64,000 nucleotides of DNA, from positions 29,050,640 through 29,114,639 of the forward strand of contig NC_058342.1 in NCBI RefSeq assembly GCF_905475395.1, read 5' to 3'. The first letter of the stretch is position 1. Each line of letters begins with the position of its first letter. Source of the stretch: Chrysoperla carnea (Eukaryota; Arthropoda; Insecta; Neuroptera; Chrysopidae). Below are positions 24,669 to 36,390 of the stretch, piece after piece. The translations under genes were made by a program, and so were the position numbers. The notes beneath the pieces were generated by a model that was not told where the DNA came from, searched no databases, and saw only the letters and a program-made list of their open reading frames with translations.

Positions 24669-27600
24669 ATGGGAAAATCACTTATATTGTTGAGTATCAT
24701 TGCCCTTACGGCTTTGTGTACTTCCGTAAGTACATTCTTTAATCATTACAGAACTCTGTTTTATTTTCTTTATGGAAATAAAAATACTTTTGTTTTAAAA
24801 AACTTTTAGGTTTATCCATACTCAGTGCCATCATTACCAGGATCAAAATATGGAAGCGCAGCAGCTAATGGAAATTCGGCCGCGAATGGAAATGCTAATG
24901 AAAACGCTAATGCCAATGCTAATGAAAATGCTAATGCAAATGTTAACGCAAATGTTAACTCAAATGTTAATAATGAAGTTGCATTGAATTTACTTGCTTC
25001 AGGAGGATTTGGAGGATTATTCAAAGCAGGTGGAGGTATGGGAAGTTTTGCGGAGGCTGTGGTAGCTGCACAATCCGCAGAAAATACTCAAGCAAGTGCT
25101 GTAGCAAATGCTGCTGCACAAGCCAGAGCCGCTGCTGAAGCTGCTATACAAGCATCACAAAGTGGAGATAGTGCTCTAACATATGTACATGCTCAAGCTG
25201 CAGAAAAAGCCGCCGCTGAAGCTCAAGCTGCTGCTCAAGCTATATCAAGTGGATCATCTGTCTACGCTGCTGCTCAAGCTCAAGCTTCCGCTGCTGCACA
25301 AGCAGCTGCCAAAGCTTTAGCTCTTGCACAGGCATTTGCCTTAGCTGGAAGTCAAGCAAGTGTAAGCGGTTGGCCTCAAGTTGGTGTCCAAGCTGATTCT
25401 CATGTGGAAACTGTAACAAATGCTGTTGCTAGCGCCGCTGCACAAGCCACTGCTGCTGCTGAAGCAGCTGTTCAAGCCTCACAAAGTGGAGCCTTTGCAC
25501 AAGCTGTGGCACAAGCCCAAGTGGCAGCTCAAGCTGCTGCTCAAGCAAAAGCCTCAGCGCGAGCCCTTGCCTCTGGATCACAAGCATATGCTGTTGCTCA
25601 AGCTCAAGTATCCGCTGCTTTACAAGCTGCTACCACTGCCCAAGCCGTTGCTCAAGCTTCTGCTACAGCTAATGCAGGAAATTCTGCTCAATTAACTGCT
25701 GTAGCTAATGCCGCAGCTCAAGCTACCGCCGCTGCTGAAGCTGCTGTGCAAGCATCACAAAGTGGAGCCGTTGTCCAAGCTTTTGCTCAAGCTCAGGCGG
25801 CTTCACAAGCTGCTGCTCAGGCCCAAGCCGCTGCTCAAGCCATTTCAGCTGGAACACAAGCATATGCTGTTGCTCAAGCTCATGCATCCGCTGCTACACA
25901 AGCAGCAGCCACAGCACAAGCCGTTGTTCAAAGTTCTGTTTCAACTAATGTCGGAAGTGCTGCTCAAGTAACTGCTGTAGCTAATGCCGCAGCTCAAGCT
26001 ACCGCCGCTGCTGAAGCTGCTGTGCAAGCATCACAAAGTGGAGCCATTGCTCATGCATTCGCCCAAGCTCAAGCTGCTTCACAAGCTGCTGCTCAAGCTC
26101 AAGCCGCTGCTCGAGCCATTTCATCTGGATCACAAGCATACGTCATTGCACAAGCTCAAGCTTCCGCTGCCGTACAAGCAGCCACCACAGCTCAAGCTGT
26201 TGCACGAGCAGCTTCTAATGTTGAAGCTCAAGTTCAATTTCAAGCACAAGCTCATGCATCAGCTGTTGCTCAAGCGGAAGCACAAGTTCAAGCTGCTGCA
26301 TCTGCTGCAGCCTCTGCGGCATCTGCAGTAGCAAATACTTATGCTACAGTCCAAGCTGGGTCAGCATCCACATCTGCCGTCGCTGAAGCCAAAGCTGCAC
26401 AAAATGCAGCAGCTCAAGCAATTGCACAAGCTCAATCAGCTCAAGCTGCTGCACAAGCAATTGCTCAAGCAGGAGGCTCGTATGCTCAAGCTGCTGTGCA
26501 AGTAGTCGCTCAAGCTCAAGCAGTTCAAGCTCAAGCTGCACAAGTTGTAGCTCAAGCTGAAGCTGCTGTAAATGCTGCACAAGCCTATGCAAGTGTTTAT
26601 ACCAATGGCCAAGGACAATCTCAAACTCTATCTCAATCCCAAGTATCAGTACAAACTGTAGCCCAAGCTGCAGCGCAAGCTGTAGCTAAAGCACAATCTG
26701 CCGTAGCTACTGCCCAAGCTGCTGCACAAGCATCTGCATCTGGAGCTGTAGCACAAGCTGTAGCTCATGCTCAAGCTGCGCAACAAGCAGCAACACAAGC
26801 TGTTGCTGAGGCATCCGCAGTACAAGCCAGTGCATCTGCTCTTGCTCAAACATCAGCATACGGATCTGCAACTGCAAGTGCAGCGGTTCAAGCTTATGCT
26901 CAAGCCCAAGTTGCCCAACAAACAGCTGCTCAAGCAATTGCACAAGCACAAGCTATAACTTCTGGTAGATCTGAACCTTCTGGATTCGCTCTTGCTAGAG
27001 TACAAGGATCAGCCCAAGCTTATTCATCGGCTCGGGCAGCAGTTTCTGTAGCAGCCCAAGCTGTAGCAAAAGCCCAAACTGCCGTCGCTTCTGCTCAAGC
27101 TGCTGCACAAGCATCTGCATCTGGAGCCACGGCGCAAGCTGTTGCTCAAGCTCAAGCCGCCCAACAAGCAGCCACGCAAGCTGTTGCTCAAGCATCTGCA
27201 GCACATGCAAGTGCATCCGCCATTGCACAGGCATCAGCAGCTGGATCGGCTGCCTCCAGCGTCGCCGCCCAAGCAATTGCACAAGCTCAAGTTGCTCAAC
27301 AAACAGCTGTTCAAGCAATCGCACAAGCGCAAGCTGTCGTTGGTGTTTTAGGTAAGAAAAAATAATCTAAACGTATTTGTTGTTTGTAAAATTGAATTGG
27401 ACATTTGTTAAAACTGAATGAAAATTTTATGTATTGGAGTGAATAAAATGAATTGATAAAATAAAATTGTCTATAATTATAAAGAGGTTATTAGTAGATT
27501 TCTTACCTCAAAACACTTCGTAACATTCGTAGATGCATCTGCGAGTGGCAAAGCTGCAGTCACTGATGAAGGAGCAGGTTTCGCTGAATCTGCAGTGGCT

Positions 27601-28443
27601 CGTGGACAAGCTAGTTCTTTTGCACAAGCAAATTCTGCAGACCAAGGAGCAGCTTCTGCCGCAGCTGCTGCTGATTCAAGTGGTAAGATTCGTTACAAAT
27701 GAAATTGTAGCTAAGAGAGTTTAAGAAAGTTTCAAAAAGGAGCCAAAGCGATCTATTTAGATCCTGTCTGTCTCTAAGGGTAGGGCCGTGCTCATTAGAT
27801 TGAACGTGTATTTTAGCAAAAACTTGTTAGGAATTAGTAAAATCAGATTCTTTCAACAGACGCTTAAGAAATGCAGAAGGAGAGAAAAATTCCAACATAC
27901 TTGTTTTTTAAATAAACAATTTTTGTTAGAAACTTAAAGCTAAGTTAGTTGTTATATTCTTAGTTTAGTTTTTTTAATTGTTTAGTTTCTAAGTTTAAGA
28001 CTGAAATCGTTAGCTGATTAATACAATTTTAGCTGAAAAATAGTGTGTTGATAAATACAAACATTCCGATTAAATCTTATCGATATCAGTAGTTTAAATC
28101 ATAAATTTTATTTACAGATAACAAAGCAACAAATTCAAATGAGGAAGCAAATGCCAACGCAAATGAAAATGCAAATACCAATCAAAACGCTAATGCCAAC
28201 GCCAATGCAAATGTCAATGCCAATGTTAACAGCAGCTCAAATGCTGATGCTCTCGCTGTAATCAACTCCTTCTTCCGACGGAGTTTAAATTCAGGTGCAC
28301 ATAGTAATTCAAATGCTCAAGGTAATTCAAATGCTCAAGATAATGCAAATGCTAATGAAAATGCAAATGGCAATGTAAATTCGAACTCGAATTCAAATGT
28401 TGATGTCGCTATGTTATTGGCTGCCTTAGGATACAGGACCTAG
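24669..28443 (+). CDS. Secreted alanine/glutamine-repeat silk-like protein, 4 exons, 1024 aa
   Basis: Probable fibre-forming silk protein. Exons: 24669-24725, 24810-27351, 27533-27682 and 28118-28443, 3075 coding nt with GT..AG borders and phases 0, 1, 1. Exon 1 is a signal peptide, MGKSLILLSIIALTALCTS. Exon 2 opens VYPYSVPS, followed by an Asn-Ala run ending VNANVNSNVNNEVALNLLAS. About 750 residues of Ala/Gln/Ser repeats come next: 92-residue units in the first half (276 bp apart in DNA) and two ~127-residue units in the second half. Exon 3 is a linker beginning DASASGKAAVTDEGAG. Exon 4 holds a second Asn-Ala run, ALAVINSFFRRSL, a third Asn-Ala run and VAMLLAALGYRT. The mature chain has no Cys. 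The composition predicts long helices. Green-lacewing cocoon silk is known to include an Ala-rich helical fibroin; identity with it is untested. Confidence 0.87.
27352..27465 (+). terminator. Possible intronic polyadenylation region giving a short silk isoform
   Basis: If intron 2 is not spliced, translation ends at 27363-27365 after VLGKKK, making an 870-residue form. AATAAA occurs at 27442-27447 and 27460-27465 inside the intron. That form would lose the Asn-Ala/FFRRSL cassette. Confidence 0.4.
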
Positions 28444-28505
28444 AATGTTTTATTTAATGAATATAAAAAAGAAATGTATTTTGTTAAAAGATTGAGTGAA
28501 AAGTG

Positions 28506-28511
28506 AATAAA
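28506..28511 (+). terminator. Polyadenylation signal AATAAA of the long silk-like transcript
   Basis: AATAAA about 60 nt past the TAG stop at 28441-28443, within a typical A/T-rich 3' end. Confidence 0.65.
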
Positions 28512-28654
28512 AAAGAATAATTTTTTGAAAAAAATGGTTTTTTTCTAACATATTTTTCCAAGTTCCTCTGAATATTTTTATTTGTTAAGTGTGCACAAGT
28601 TCAAACACTTTAATTTTGTAAGTGAACATTATTTTAACTCATTCTAAATTATCC

Positions 28655-29170
28655 GATAATTAAGTGAGGTCGAGTACGTAAATCAGTAACATAGGTCAAT
28701 TGTTAGAGATTCAATAAAGTTAAAGTAGAAAAAATGTTCCTTATAAAAGAATAAACAACTTTTGTTTACCCTTGAGGGCGCAAATTAGCTTAGAAACATA
28801 CAGGGTGTTCTGTTATTGACTGCAGAACTTTCACTTCCTGAATAAGCTGAGAAAAAAAAGAAGAAAATTTTCTTTACCAAATTTGAATCTGAAGCCTAAT
28901 TTACGAGATAATTATCCAACTCTTATTATAATCAATTAATAAAAAATACATTCCTCATAATAAAATTCATCCAATAAAACACTACTTAAACTTATGTATG
29001 TATTTGTTTGTTTATAACTACATACACTGAGAAAGTGAGAGGAAAAATATTCGTATTACTTTGTGTGTAAGAGTGGCTATATTTATTTACTTACATGACG
29101 TAAAAAAACAAACAAATGCGTAATCAACACGTCTTTGCATGGTATTTCAACAATTATTCAATTAATTAAT
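28655..29170 (+). repeat. Dispersed repeat D copy with an inserted ACAGGGTGTTC element
   Basis: Blocks such as GTGAGGTCGAGTACGTAAAT, TTCCTTATAAAAGAATAA and GCATGGTATTTCAACAATTA match 54380-54690 and 60530-60735. The stretch 28799-28990, beginning ACAGGGTGTTCTG, is foreign to the repeat and is shared in reverse with 40370-40525. Confidence 0.6.
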
Positions 29171-30333
29171 TTCAGCACAAGTTTATTCGTTCGAGATACT
29201 TTCGTAAGACTTTTTATAAATTTGGGTGAGGGGGGGGTAGTATTTCGGCTATAACTTCGCGGATGAAAGCTTTTAGATGCTCCAACGTTGCAATCTTGTT
29301 GATATAGACGCAATCTTAAGAAAGCCACACAAAAAATAAGAAATTTTTTATCTCTTATTGAAAAATTATATTTTGATTTTATCAAATTCTTAAGAAAAGT
29401 GGCTTTACGACGAAACTATCTATGATGGCCCTGAAAGGATTTGAATGGGATTTAGATAAAATAAGAAACAAATATTTTTAAACATATTATCATTATTTTT
29501 TTTCAAAAAAAAAAAAGTCTTATAAATTGCTAAAATTACAAATCTAATAACTATAATTTCGTCAGGAGCATTTAATAATTAATTTAATTATATGATTTAA
29601 CAACTTATTAACAAATCAGAAACCTTAAATCAAATACTTTGATTAATATTTGTAATTTATTCATAGATATATATGTATATATATATATATAGGTTTACGT
29701 ATCATAATTGCAATTAACAAATTTATAATTTTACTCAAATCAACAGTCTGAGTAAAATCATAACTTTTTTTCATATTATTAACAAAGCGTATAGATAATA
29801 ATTGATTCTCAGATACAAAACTCTCATCTCGAAAATAAATAAAAAAATTTATATGAAAAAGAAGTTAGACAGTATACCAGAAAATTATATGAAGCATTTC
29901 GAAAAAGTCAATTGATTAATTTTTCTAAAAACTATGGTTCGTTTTGGTTATTGACGATTTCGAAATTTGTTTTTGACTTAATCTAATAATTATTATAGAA
30001 GGATACCTATACATTTAATTAAAGAAGTTCTTACGAAATACTGTTCTAGCGACGATGGTTTAAGCGTCACAATTTTTTTTTTAAATTTACTATTGCATAT
30101 TATATACGTAAAATAACGTTAAGTGATTTTAAGTATTATATTTATATAAATTGTTTTTATCGTTAGTGGATTACCATTTTTAGATGGACCAAACTCAGTT
30201 CCAAATTCAAAATTAGTGCTTGCACAAGCAAAGTTCAGTACTATAATTGGTTTCCAGGTACATATATTACACATGTGCATATTTTTAAATGTAGGCTTAA
30301 CTGTAAGTTTAACTTTCCAGAGAAAGCTAACTT
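29171..30333. other. Downstream of the silk-like gene; one weak candidate exon
   Basis: AT-rich. At 30184-30257 there is an open stretch with an AG border before it and CAG|GTACAT after it. It would read (D)GPNSVPNSKLVLAQAKFSTI..., but no partner exon was found. A (TA)n microsatellite lies at 29668-29690. Confidence 0.35.
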
Positions 30334-30738
30334 ATTAACTTCCCAGAGGAAGGAAGTTAATGTAATGGGGCCGATTTGGAAAATCTCCAGTTTGACATAT
30401 TTTCGCGGCTACAAGGCCGCAATACCCGAATCAATCCTTTTCAATGTCTGTCTGAGTGTGTGTGTGCGTATGTTCGTGTGTGCGTATATTCTTATGCGAC
30501 GCGTAATCGCGAATTTAAGAACTGAAACAGTTTTCAGCAGAATTCCGTTTAGCCGTTTTTTAATGGTAATAAAAAACTGGAAAAAACTGAATAAACAGAA
30601 TCTGAAAAGTGGATAAAACACATAATTTATCTATGGAGATAGTGAGCGTTCCAGCATAAGCTGCAGTACATGGTCGAAAAATAATCTATGAAGGCGAACA
30701 AGACCTTTTTTAATGTTTTTCCCCCTCTGGGAAGTTAG
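30334..30738. mobile_element. MITE with TAACTTCCCAGAGG inverted ends
   Basis: The left end TAACTTCCCAGAGG and right end CCTCTGGGAAGTTA are exact inverted copies about 400 bp apart. The inside includes a GTGTGTGTGCG stretch. The overlapping open frames at 30275-30621 on both strands are not genes. Confidence 0.65.
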
Positions 30739-32728
30739 TCGTTTGAACTACAGGGGTAGCACTCACACGACTTCAGTACCACACCGACTATGTACTGCCA
30801 ATTTATTTCCTAAATTATACTATCAGAGTATGGCCGAGATTTTTATTCGAAAAAATTTGATTACTATCTGAAGTAATAATATATAAAAGCTAATAGTGAT
30901 TAAATGATTAATTTGCGACGATTTTAGAGTACGCTTTCTTATTAACGCTAGCGTTATGGAGAAGAGAAAACTTGGCAATTAAGGCATTAAGAACTTTTGG
31001 GGGTAGTGTTCATCTATACAAATTTTAAAGAATCTAAAGCCTACCTGAAGAAAGTTAAAAAGTCAATCATTGAGTTTTTACGGTGATAGACAGGCTTGTG
31101 ACCTGACTGAGAAGTGCATGAATTACTAAATACGAAAAGGCAGATTAAAATTACAGTTTGAAAACATAGAACGTATCAAAACACAGCGAAAAAACGTGCT
31201 TAGTTTAACTTTTGCAGGATGAACTTTTTATTAAATTTTCAAAAGCTATCTTAGCTTGAAGAGCGACTGTTGTTCTATAGAGATATGGAGAAATCTCTCT
31301 AAATCGACAGAAAAAAGTTGATGCTGTAATAAAAAAAGAAAACTGCTTAAGAATATTTTGGAATACGAAAAAAGCTTATCCAAGTAGCTTCTCGTGATGA
31401 GGAAGGTACTCTTTTGATTTTTTGGAAAGTACAAGGTCCAAAAACCAGCTATATGCTGTAAAAAATGGGGAATTAGATTATTACCGATATCGATTTTTCT
31501 CATCAGAATGAATTTATCACAAATTTTTGTTAGGAAATCCAACAAAATATCATATACAATGCACAAGCATTATCCATAAAAATCCAAATTCGGTATCGAA
31601 TACGGTCCATCTATTATAGTTATAAAATATTTCACTTAGGATGAAGCATAAACTATATAGAAAATTTATATAAACAAATAAATAAAAAATATTTACACAT
31701 TTATTTTTAAGTTTTTTGGACGGCAAGCAAATTAAAAATTTAATTTAAAATCACTTAACATCATTAATTGATTTTTTTTTCTATTTTTTAAGTGTAGCTC
31801 AATTTTTTTAGCTTATTTCTGACATTGCATTAACAAGTGATCTAAAAAATTCTTGTGTTTTTGTTTTTTTTATTTAATTTTTTATAAATTAATTCATAAT
31901 AATTAATCTTAATAATAATACTTAATTCTTAAATTTGATTTTTTTCTGTCTTATATAACAATTATACCTTAAATATTTATGTTTGAAATAAAAATTTAAT
32001 AACTTATTTACAAATAACAATGTAATACATAAATCAAAATATTTTGTTTGGTTATGTTTTTATTTTTATTATAAAAAAAATGTCAGAGAATGGAGTGTCA
32101 TTTTTATTTTAAGGTTAGAATGAAAAGGCATCATTTTTTGGCATTTCGATGTATTTCTCTATAAGTGAAAAGTCTTTAAGACTAAAAATGTCGTTGTACT
32201 AGTTGGATATTTTCACAGTAACACTTTAAGAATGCCAGTTTTTTTTATACCAGTCTAAATTTTTAATCAGTCAAATTATGGTGTTTTCTCTCAGACAGAG
32301 AGATTTCTCTCAAGAAGTCAACTTTCAAGCTAACACTGATGCGGAAGTAAAAGCAGAAAAAGTGTCAAAGTTCGGGCTAGCCATGAATATGTGCCTTAAT
32401 GTCCGTTTGTTATTTAGGTTTAAGAGGCTACAAGCAAGGCATTCTTTTCATAAGTGGGCGCGAATAATAATGTATAGAAAATAAGATGTAGTGATAAGAA
32501 GTCTTGATCTTATAATCGCAAGACTATATTTGCACTCTTGCAAGAAAACGTGCAATTGTGGATCCCAGCAAAATCAACCACGTCTACAAAGAGCAATGGA
32601 GTGGATATTTAAGTGATTTCTAAATATAGTCACTTTATGTCTACTTTCAAATTATGTTTTGGCTTGATATCAAGACTATTTTGAGATGTTTACACCATCT
32701 TTAAAAATAGTCTCGAGTTTGGATTTGG
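30739..32728. other. Intergenic, no gene seen
   Basis: AT-rich. The frames at 31246-31566 (minus) and 32278-32484 (plus) show no recognisable domain, signal or splice context. Confidence 0.45.
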
Positions 32729-33002
32729 ATGTAACCAAGTCCGTTCGCGGTGTGCCTAGGGCAGCGGGTTCGATTCTCGCCGTCACCACAAAAATTAGTT
32801 TAATTAATAGTTGTTATGGGCTGGTGTAGTGCATGGTATAAGCATGAAGGAGGTGCACTCCGCCTCTGAAAATAATTGAAGATCTGATTAATGAAATTAT
32901 CAGCGGAAAAGGTGGCAAAACACATATATGGTATCACAATAGGCTCTATAGCCTAAGTGTGTCCTTCGTGGACAGCCAATATAACCTAACCTAACCCAAC
33001 CT
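32729..33002 (+). mobile_element. tRNA-derived SINE B, copy 1, with LINE-like tail
   Basis: The B box GGGTTCGATTC (about 32767) and the body GGGCTGGTGTAGTGCATGGT match 56746-56935. The head lacks the A box that the second copy has. The tail, from GGTATCACAATAGGCTC through CCTAAGTGTGTCC and GGACAGCC to CCTAACCTAACCC, matches the 3' ends of local LINE fragments. Confidence 0.7.
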
Positions 33003-33936
33003 TAGATTTGGATATCATTTTCATAGTGTAAGCTGAGTCTTCTTTTATTACAAACAGATAGCAGAGTCGTTTTTCCTACTGGCTTTTCAAACTCGTGTGT
33101 TAGAGTAGTTACTGCATTTGAAGTCTTTTTTTTGTTTATATCCGATATTTTATCTAAGAAGATAAAGAAACGGGTGAGACACTTATACACTTAAATTTAT
33201 TTAATTTTTTTTGGTACAAACAAAATATTTTGTTCTATATATAAATGGCGAGCTCAAAATAAAAAATTTATTTACTCAGGCAGGAAGTTATGATGAACTG
33301 ATAATATTTTTTGTCTAATTTGCTTATAAATAGGTTTTATTTTTTATAATTTATGTTTTTTTGTAGAATGATTTTTAAATTTTTTTTTCTCATTTTTTTA
33401 TTGTACAAAAATATGAAATTTGTTTTTCTAATTATAAAAAAATAATTAAACAAAAGAAGAAGCTTACAAATTTAAGATTTTCTTTTTTTATCCATCAACA
33501 AACATCATCAATACATTTTGGAGATGTGTGTAAGTGTGTGTGTATGTGTGTGTGTGTGTGTATGTGTGTATATGTGTGTAAAATAGGTAGTTTGGTTTTG
33601 GAATCTGTGCAAACACCAGAGCAAGAGATTGCGTTAAATTTTGATTTTTTTAAGACAGTTATATCTAACTGAAAATAAGAACAACTTTTGTAAATAACAG
33701 CTTGATTTATTGCTTGGGTTTATTAGTCAGTAGATGTAAGTGTCTACGAAAAAAACACTGATCCAATCATTCTAGGATTCTTCAACGAGATCACATAAAG
33801 TGTTATTGAATTTTTTAAATTGTCGGGAAGCGAAATATTCAGGATCATAGGTTTCAATTTGGTGTTATTCGACGCAGTCCGTGTAAATAACCGCAAAGAG
33901 ATATTGATAAGTTTATTTCTGTCTAACAAATGAGTT
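33003..33936. other. Intergenic with a (GT)n microsatellite
   Basis: AT-rich; a TGTGTG/TATGTG microsatellite lies at about 33527-33580. No coding frame with support. Confidence 0.5.
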
Positions 33937-33944
33937 AAAGAAAG

Positions 33945-34138
33945 CAGCGCCGGACCAAGGGTGGAGTAAGTGAAGCGGGCGTTCCAGGCCTTTGATTGAA
34001 AAGGGCGCCAAAATGCCAAATACAAAAAACAATTTCGCATTTTAAGTGTTGATTATTGAAATACAAGTTAATTTATGGAAAAGAAGGTGTCGAAAGACGT
34101 TCTCGCTATACCTTGCTTTGGGGGTTGAGCCGGCGCTG
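33945..34138. mobile_element. hAT-like MITE, 194 bp, with perfect 8-bp target duplication
   Basis: AAAGAAAG lies at 33937-33944 and again at 34139-34146. The ends CAGCGCCGG and CCGGCGCTG are inverted copies. The size and 8-bp duplication fit a non-autonomous hAT element. Confidence 0.85.
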
Positions 34139-34146
34139 AAAGAAAG

Positions 34147-34660
34147 ATGCATATAGTTTTAACATTCTTTTATAACTGCTATTATATGTCTGTGCTGAAA
34201 AGGCACAAAATGATAATTAAGTCTCTAAATTGTTTCTAGCGAGAGACACTGCAATTAGTAAATAACTGAAATATTAGTCAGCAGATCAAGGCTGCATTAA
34301 TTTTTGGCGCTTACATGCTTTCAGCGTTCTTCCAGAATGTTGTCTTTCTTTGTAGGAAGAGCTTAGTTTTTTTTGAGAATTAACGCCATTGTTTATAATC
34401 AGGAACGAACGCCAATAAATGGTATCCATAATATTTTTTGTTAATTTCTATTCCGAAACTGTGGATTATTTTGCGACAATTTTCGACTCTTATATTATCC
34501 TACAACGAACAAAAAATGAGATAGGCATTCGTAGAAAATTGAGTTTTATAACCTTTGACCTTGACTACACCTTCTGCGCATTACACATTTTTAAGTGATT
34601 ATTGCAAGTGCTTAGCCCAAGTGTTTAGTAACAGCACTAAGCACAGTAGCACAGTTTAGT
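34147..34660. other. Intergenic, no gene seen
   Basis: AT-rich sequence without a supported gene or repeat that I could define. Confidence 0.4.
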
Positions 34661-34928
34661 GAGGAAGAAGAGGAAACGATGTCTCATCTTCTCTGTTACT
34701 GCCGAGTTCTTGCTACGAGTAGGTGGACTCGAGCCAGCCTTTATTTGACGATCTTTCCGACCTAAAGTCCGTTGACGTCAAAGCACTCCCACTGTTTTAA
34801 AACACCTCCAAATGGTTCATGGAGTAGTGGCCGATGATGGATCAACCTTTTTTCGGTATCACAACGATCCCCATGGTCTAAGTGTGTACCACATCAGGAT
34901 AGCCACTCTAAGCTATCCTAACCTAAGC
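34661..34928 (+). mobile_element. LINE 3' end fragment (RNase H tail plus 3' UTR)
   Basis: Reads EETMSHLLCYCRV at its start, the C-terminal zinc-knuckle-like end (CxxC/HLLCHC) seen after RNase H in R1/LOA/Jockey-type non-LTR elements. Then come ATGGTTCATGGAGTAGTGG, GGTATCACAACG, GGTCTAAGTGTGT and a CCTAACCTAA end. Truncated and mutated. Confidence 0.7.
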
Positions 34929-36390
34929 CCAGTTTAACAATGTGATAAGTGTAAGTGGTCAGTAATTTTGCTAGTATGTGACTTAGCTAGTATTTTGCTA
35001 GTAGTGCACTTGTAAAAATTAACTTAGCACTTTCACTGCTAAAAGTACACTCGCTATTTCACTTATGAAAGTGTAAATGTGACATAACAAAAAAAGTGTT
35101 TCATCGTTTTAATTTCTCCTAAAATAATTGGAGCAACACATCCAAAAAAGAGTAGATAACAATCTCACCACATCAGTTCATTTTGTGCTTAACAACAACA
35201 AAAATTTGTTTTCAGCAATTCATAATTTATTGAAGCTACAAAAACTTATAAAAATATATGTTATTAAAAATGATTACGTACTTAAATTCGTTTCAATTTT
35301 TTTTTTTTTTACTTTAATTTTATAAATATTTGCTAACCATTACTTAATAAGCTTTTTTTTTGAAAATTATTTTATATACACAGTCATTTGCATTATATCC
35401 CTGTGTGTCTTTTAAAAAATTGTTTTTTACTTTTTTTTAATGATTTAAATGACTGTTTCATTTTAAATTAATTAGGACGTTGGTTTATTTTTTTAAATTA
35501 ATTTACATTAAATATTTCTATTGCTTATTTAAATTTGTCGTTTCAGGGTTAATCTTTACAACAAAGACACATTGTATTGTATTGACATCTAACGATTATT
35601 TGTTCAACTAGTTTTTACTGCTATAATGGGGGTGTAAAGATTAGGTACAAGTGGGGAGTTAATGTGCCTTTTTGAAGTATATCAGACAAATTTAAATTTA
35701 AATTATACATATATACATTTAATTTTCACTAATTTATGGGATTGATGTGTTTTCGTTTGGTAATCATTTCCAAAATGAGTTTTTCTTCTTAATTGTGTTT
35801 TTTCTCGACTAAGTTGCGTTCTTTAACTTCAAATGTAAGATTTTGAATGTATTAATCAGTCTAATGTAATAGCCAGATATTTTTTCTTTGTTTTTTCTTA
35901 GAAATTTTCCCTATTTTAATACACCTCAAAGTTGCTATTACACATGACATTCAAAGTCAAATTGAGGGTAGGAAACAGCTATCGGGGTTTGAAGTGAGAC
36001 TTTATGACACTAAAATGGGAAAAAGTGATAGTTTCTTTGTAAAGGTAATTTTGGAGACTACATCTTGGAATGTGCTAGAAAGGCGACGAGTTTTTCCCAA
36101 AAGATTTATAAAAAAAGTTTCATACTACTTTTATACCATACAAAGGAAAATAATTTTGAAAACTTGTTAAAAAAGAGCTTTAATTTCTTGAAGGTTTTAG
36201 GATTTTGCAACCACTAAACGATTTCGATTAACAAATAAATTCCAGAAATCTGTTTAGGACTTATCTATTTAATCGTCTTACTTTGAAAGACTTTTTCTCC
36301 CGTCTTTCTTCCTTCTTTTTTCCCGTAGAATGTACATAACCTTAATTACGCTTTGCAGTAAATTTAATTAGTTGTATCTTATCCCGGGAT
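34929..36390. other. Intergenic, no gene seen
   Basis: Between two LINE tails. Contains duplicated TTTTGCTAGTA motifs near 34968-35000 and long T runs. No supported coding frame. Confidence 0.45.

Noticed and set aside
25420-27351. Long overlapping open frames on both strands (Leu/Lys/Pro-rich, Leu/Gln-rich, Cys/Ser-rich)
   Set aside because: They are other-frame readings of the Ala/Gln repeats, whose GCT/CAA codons leave all frames open.
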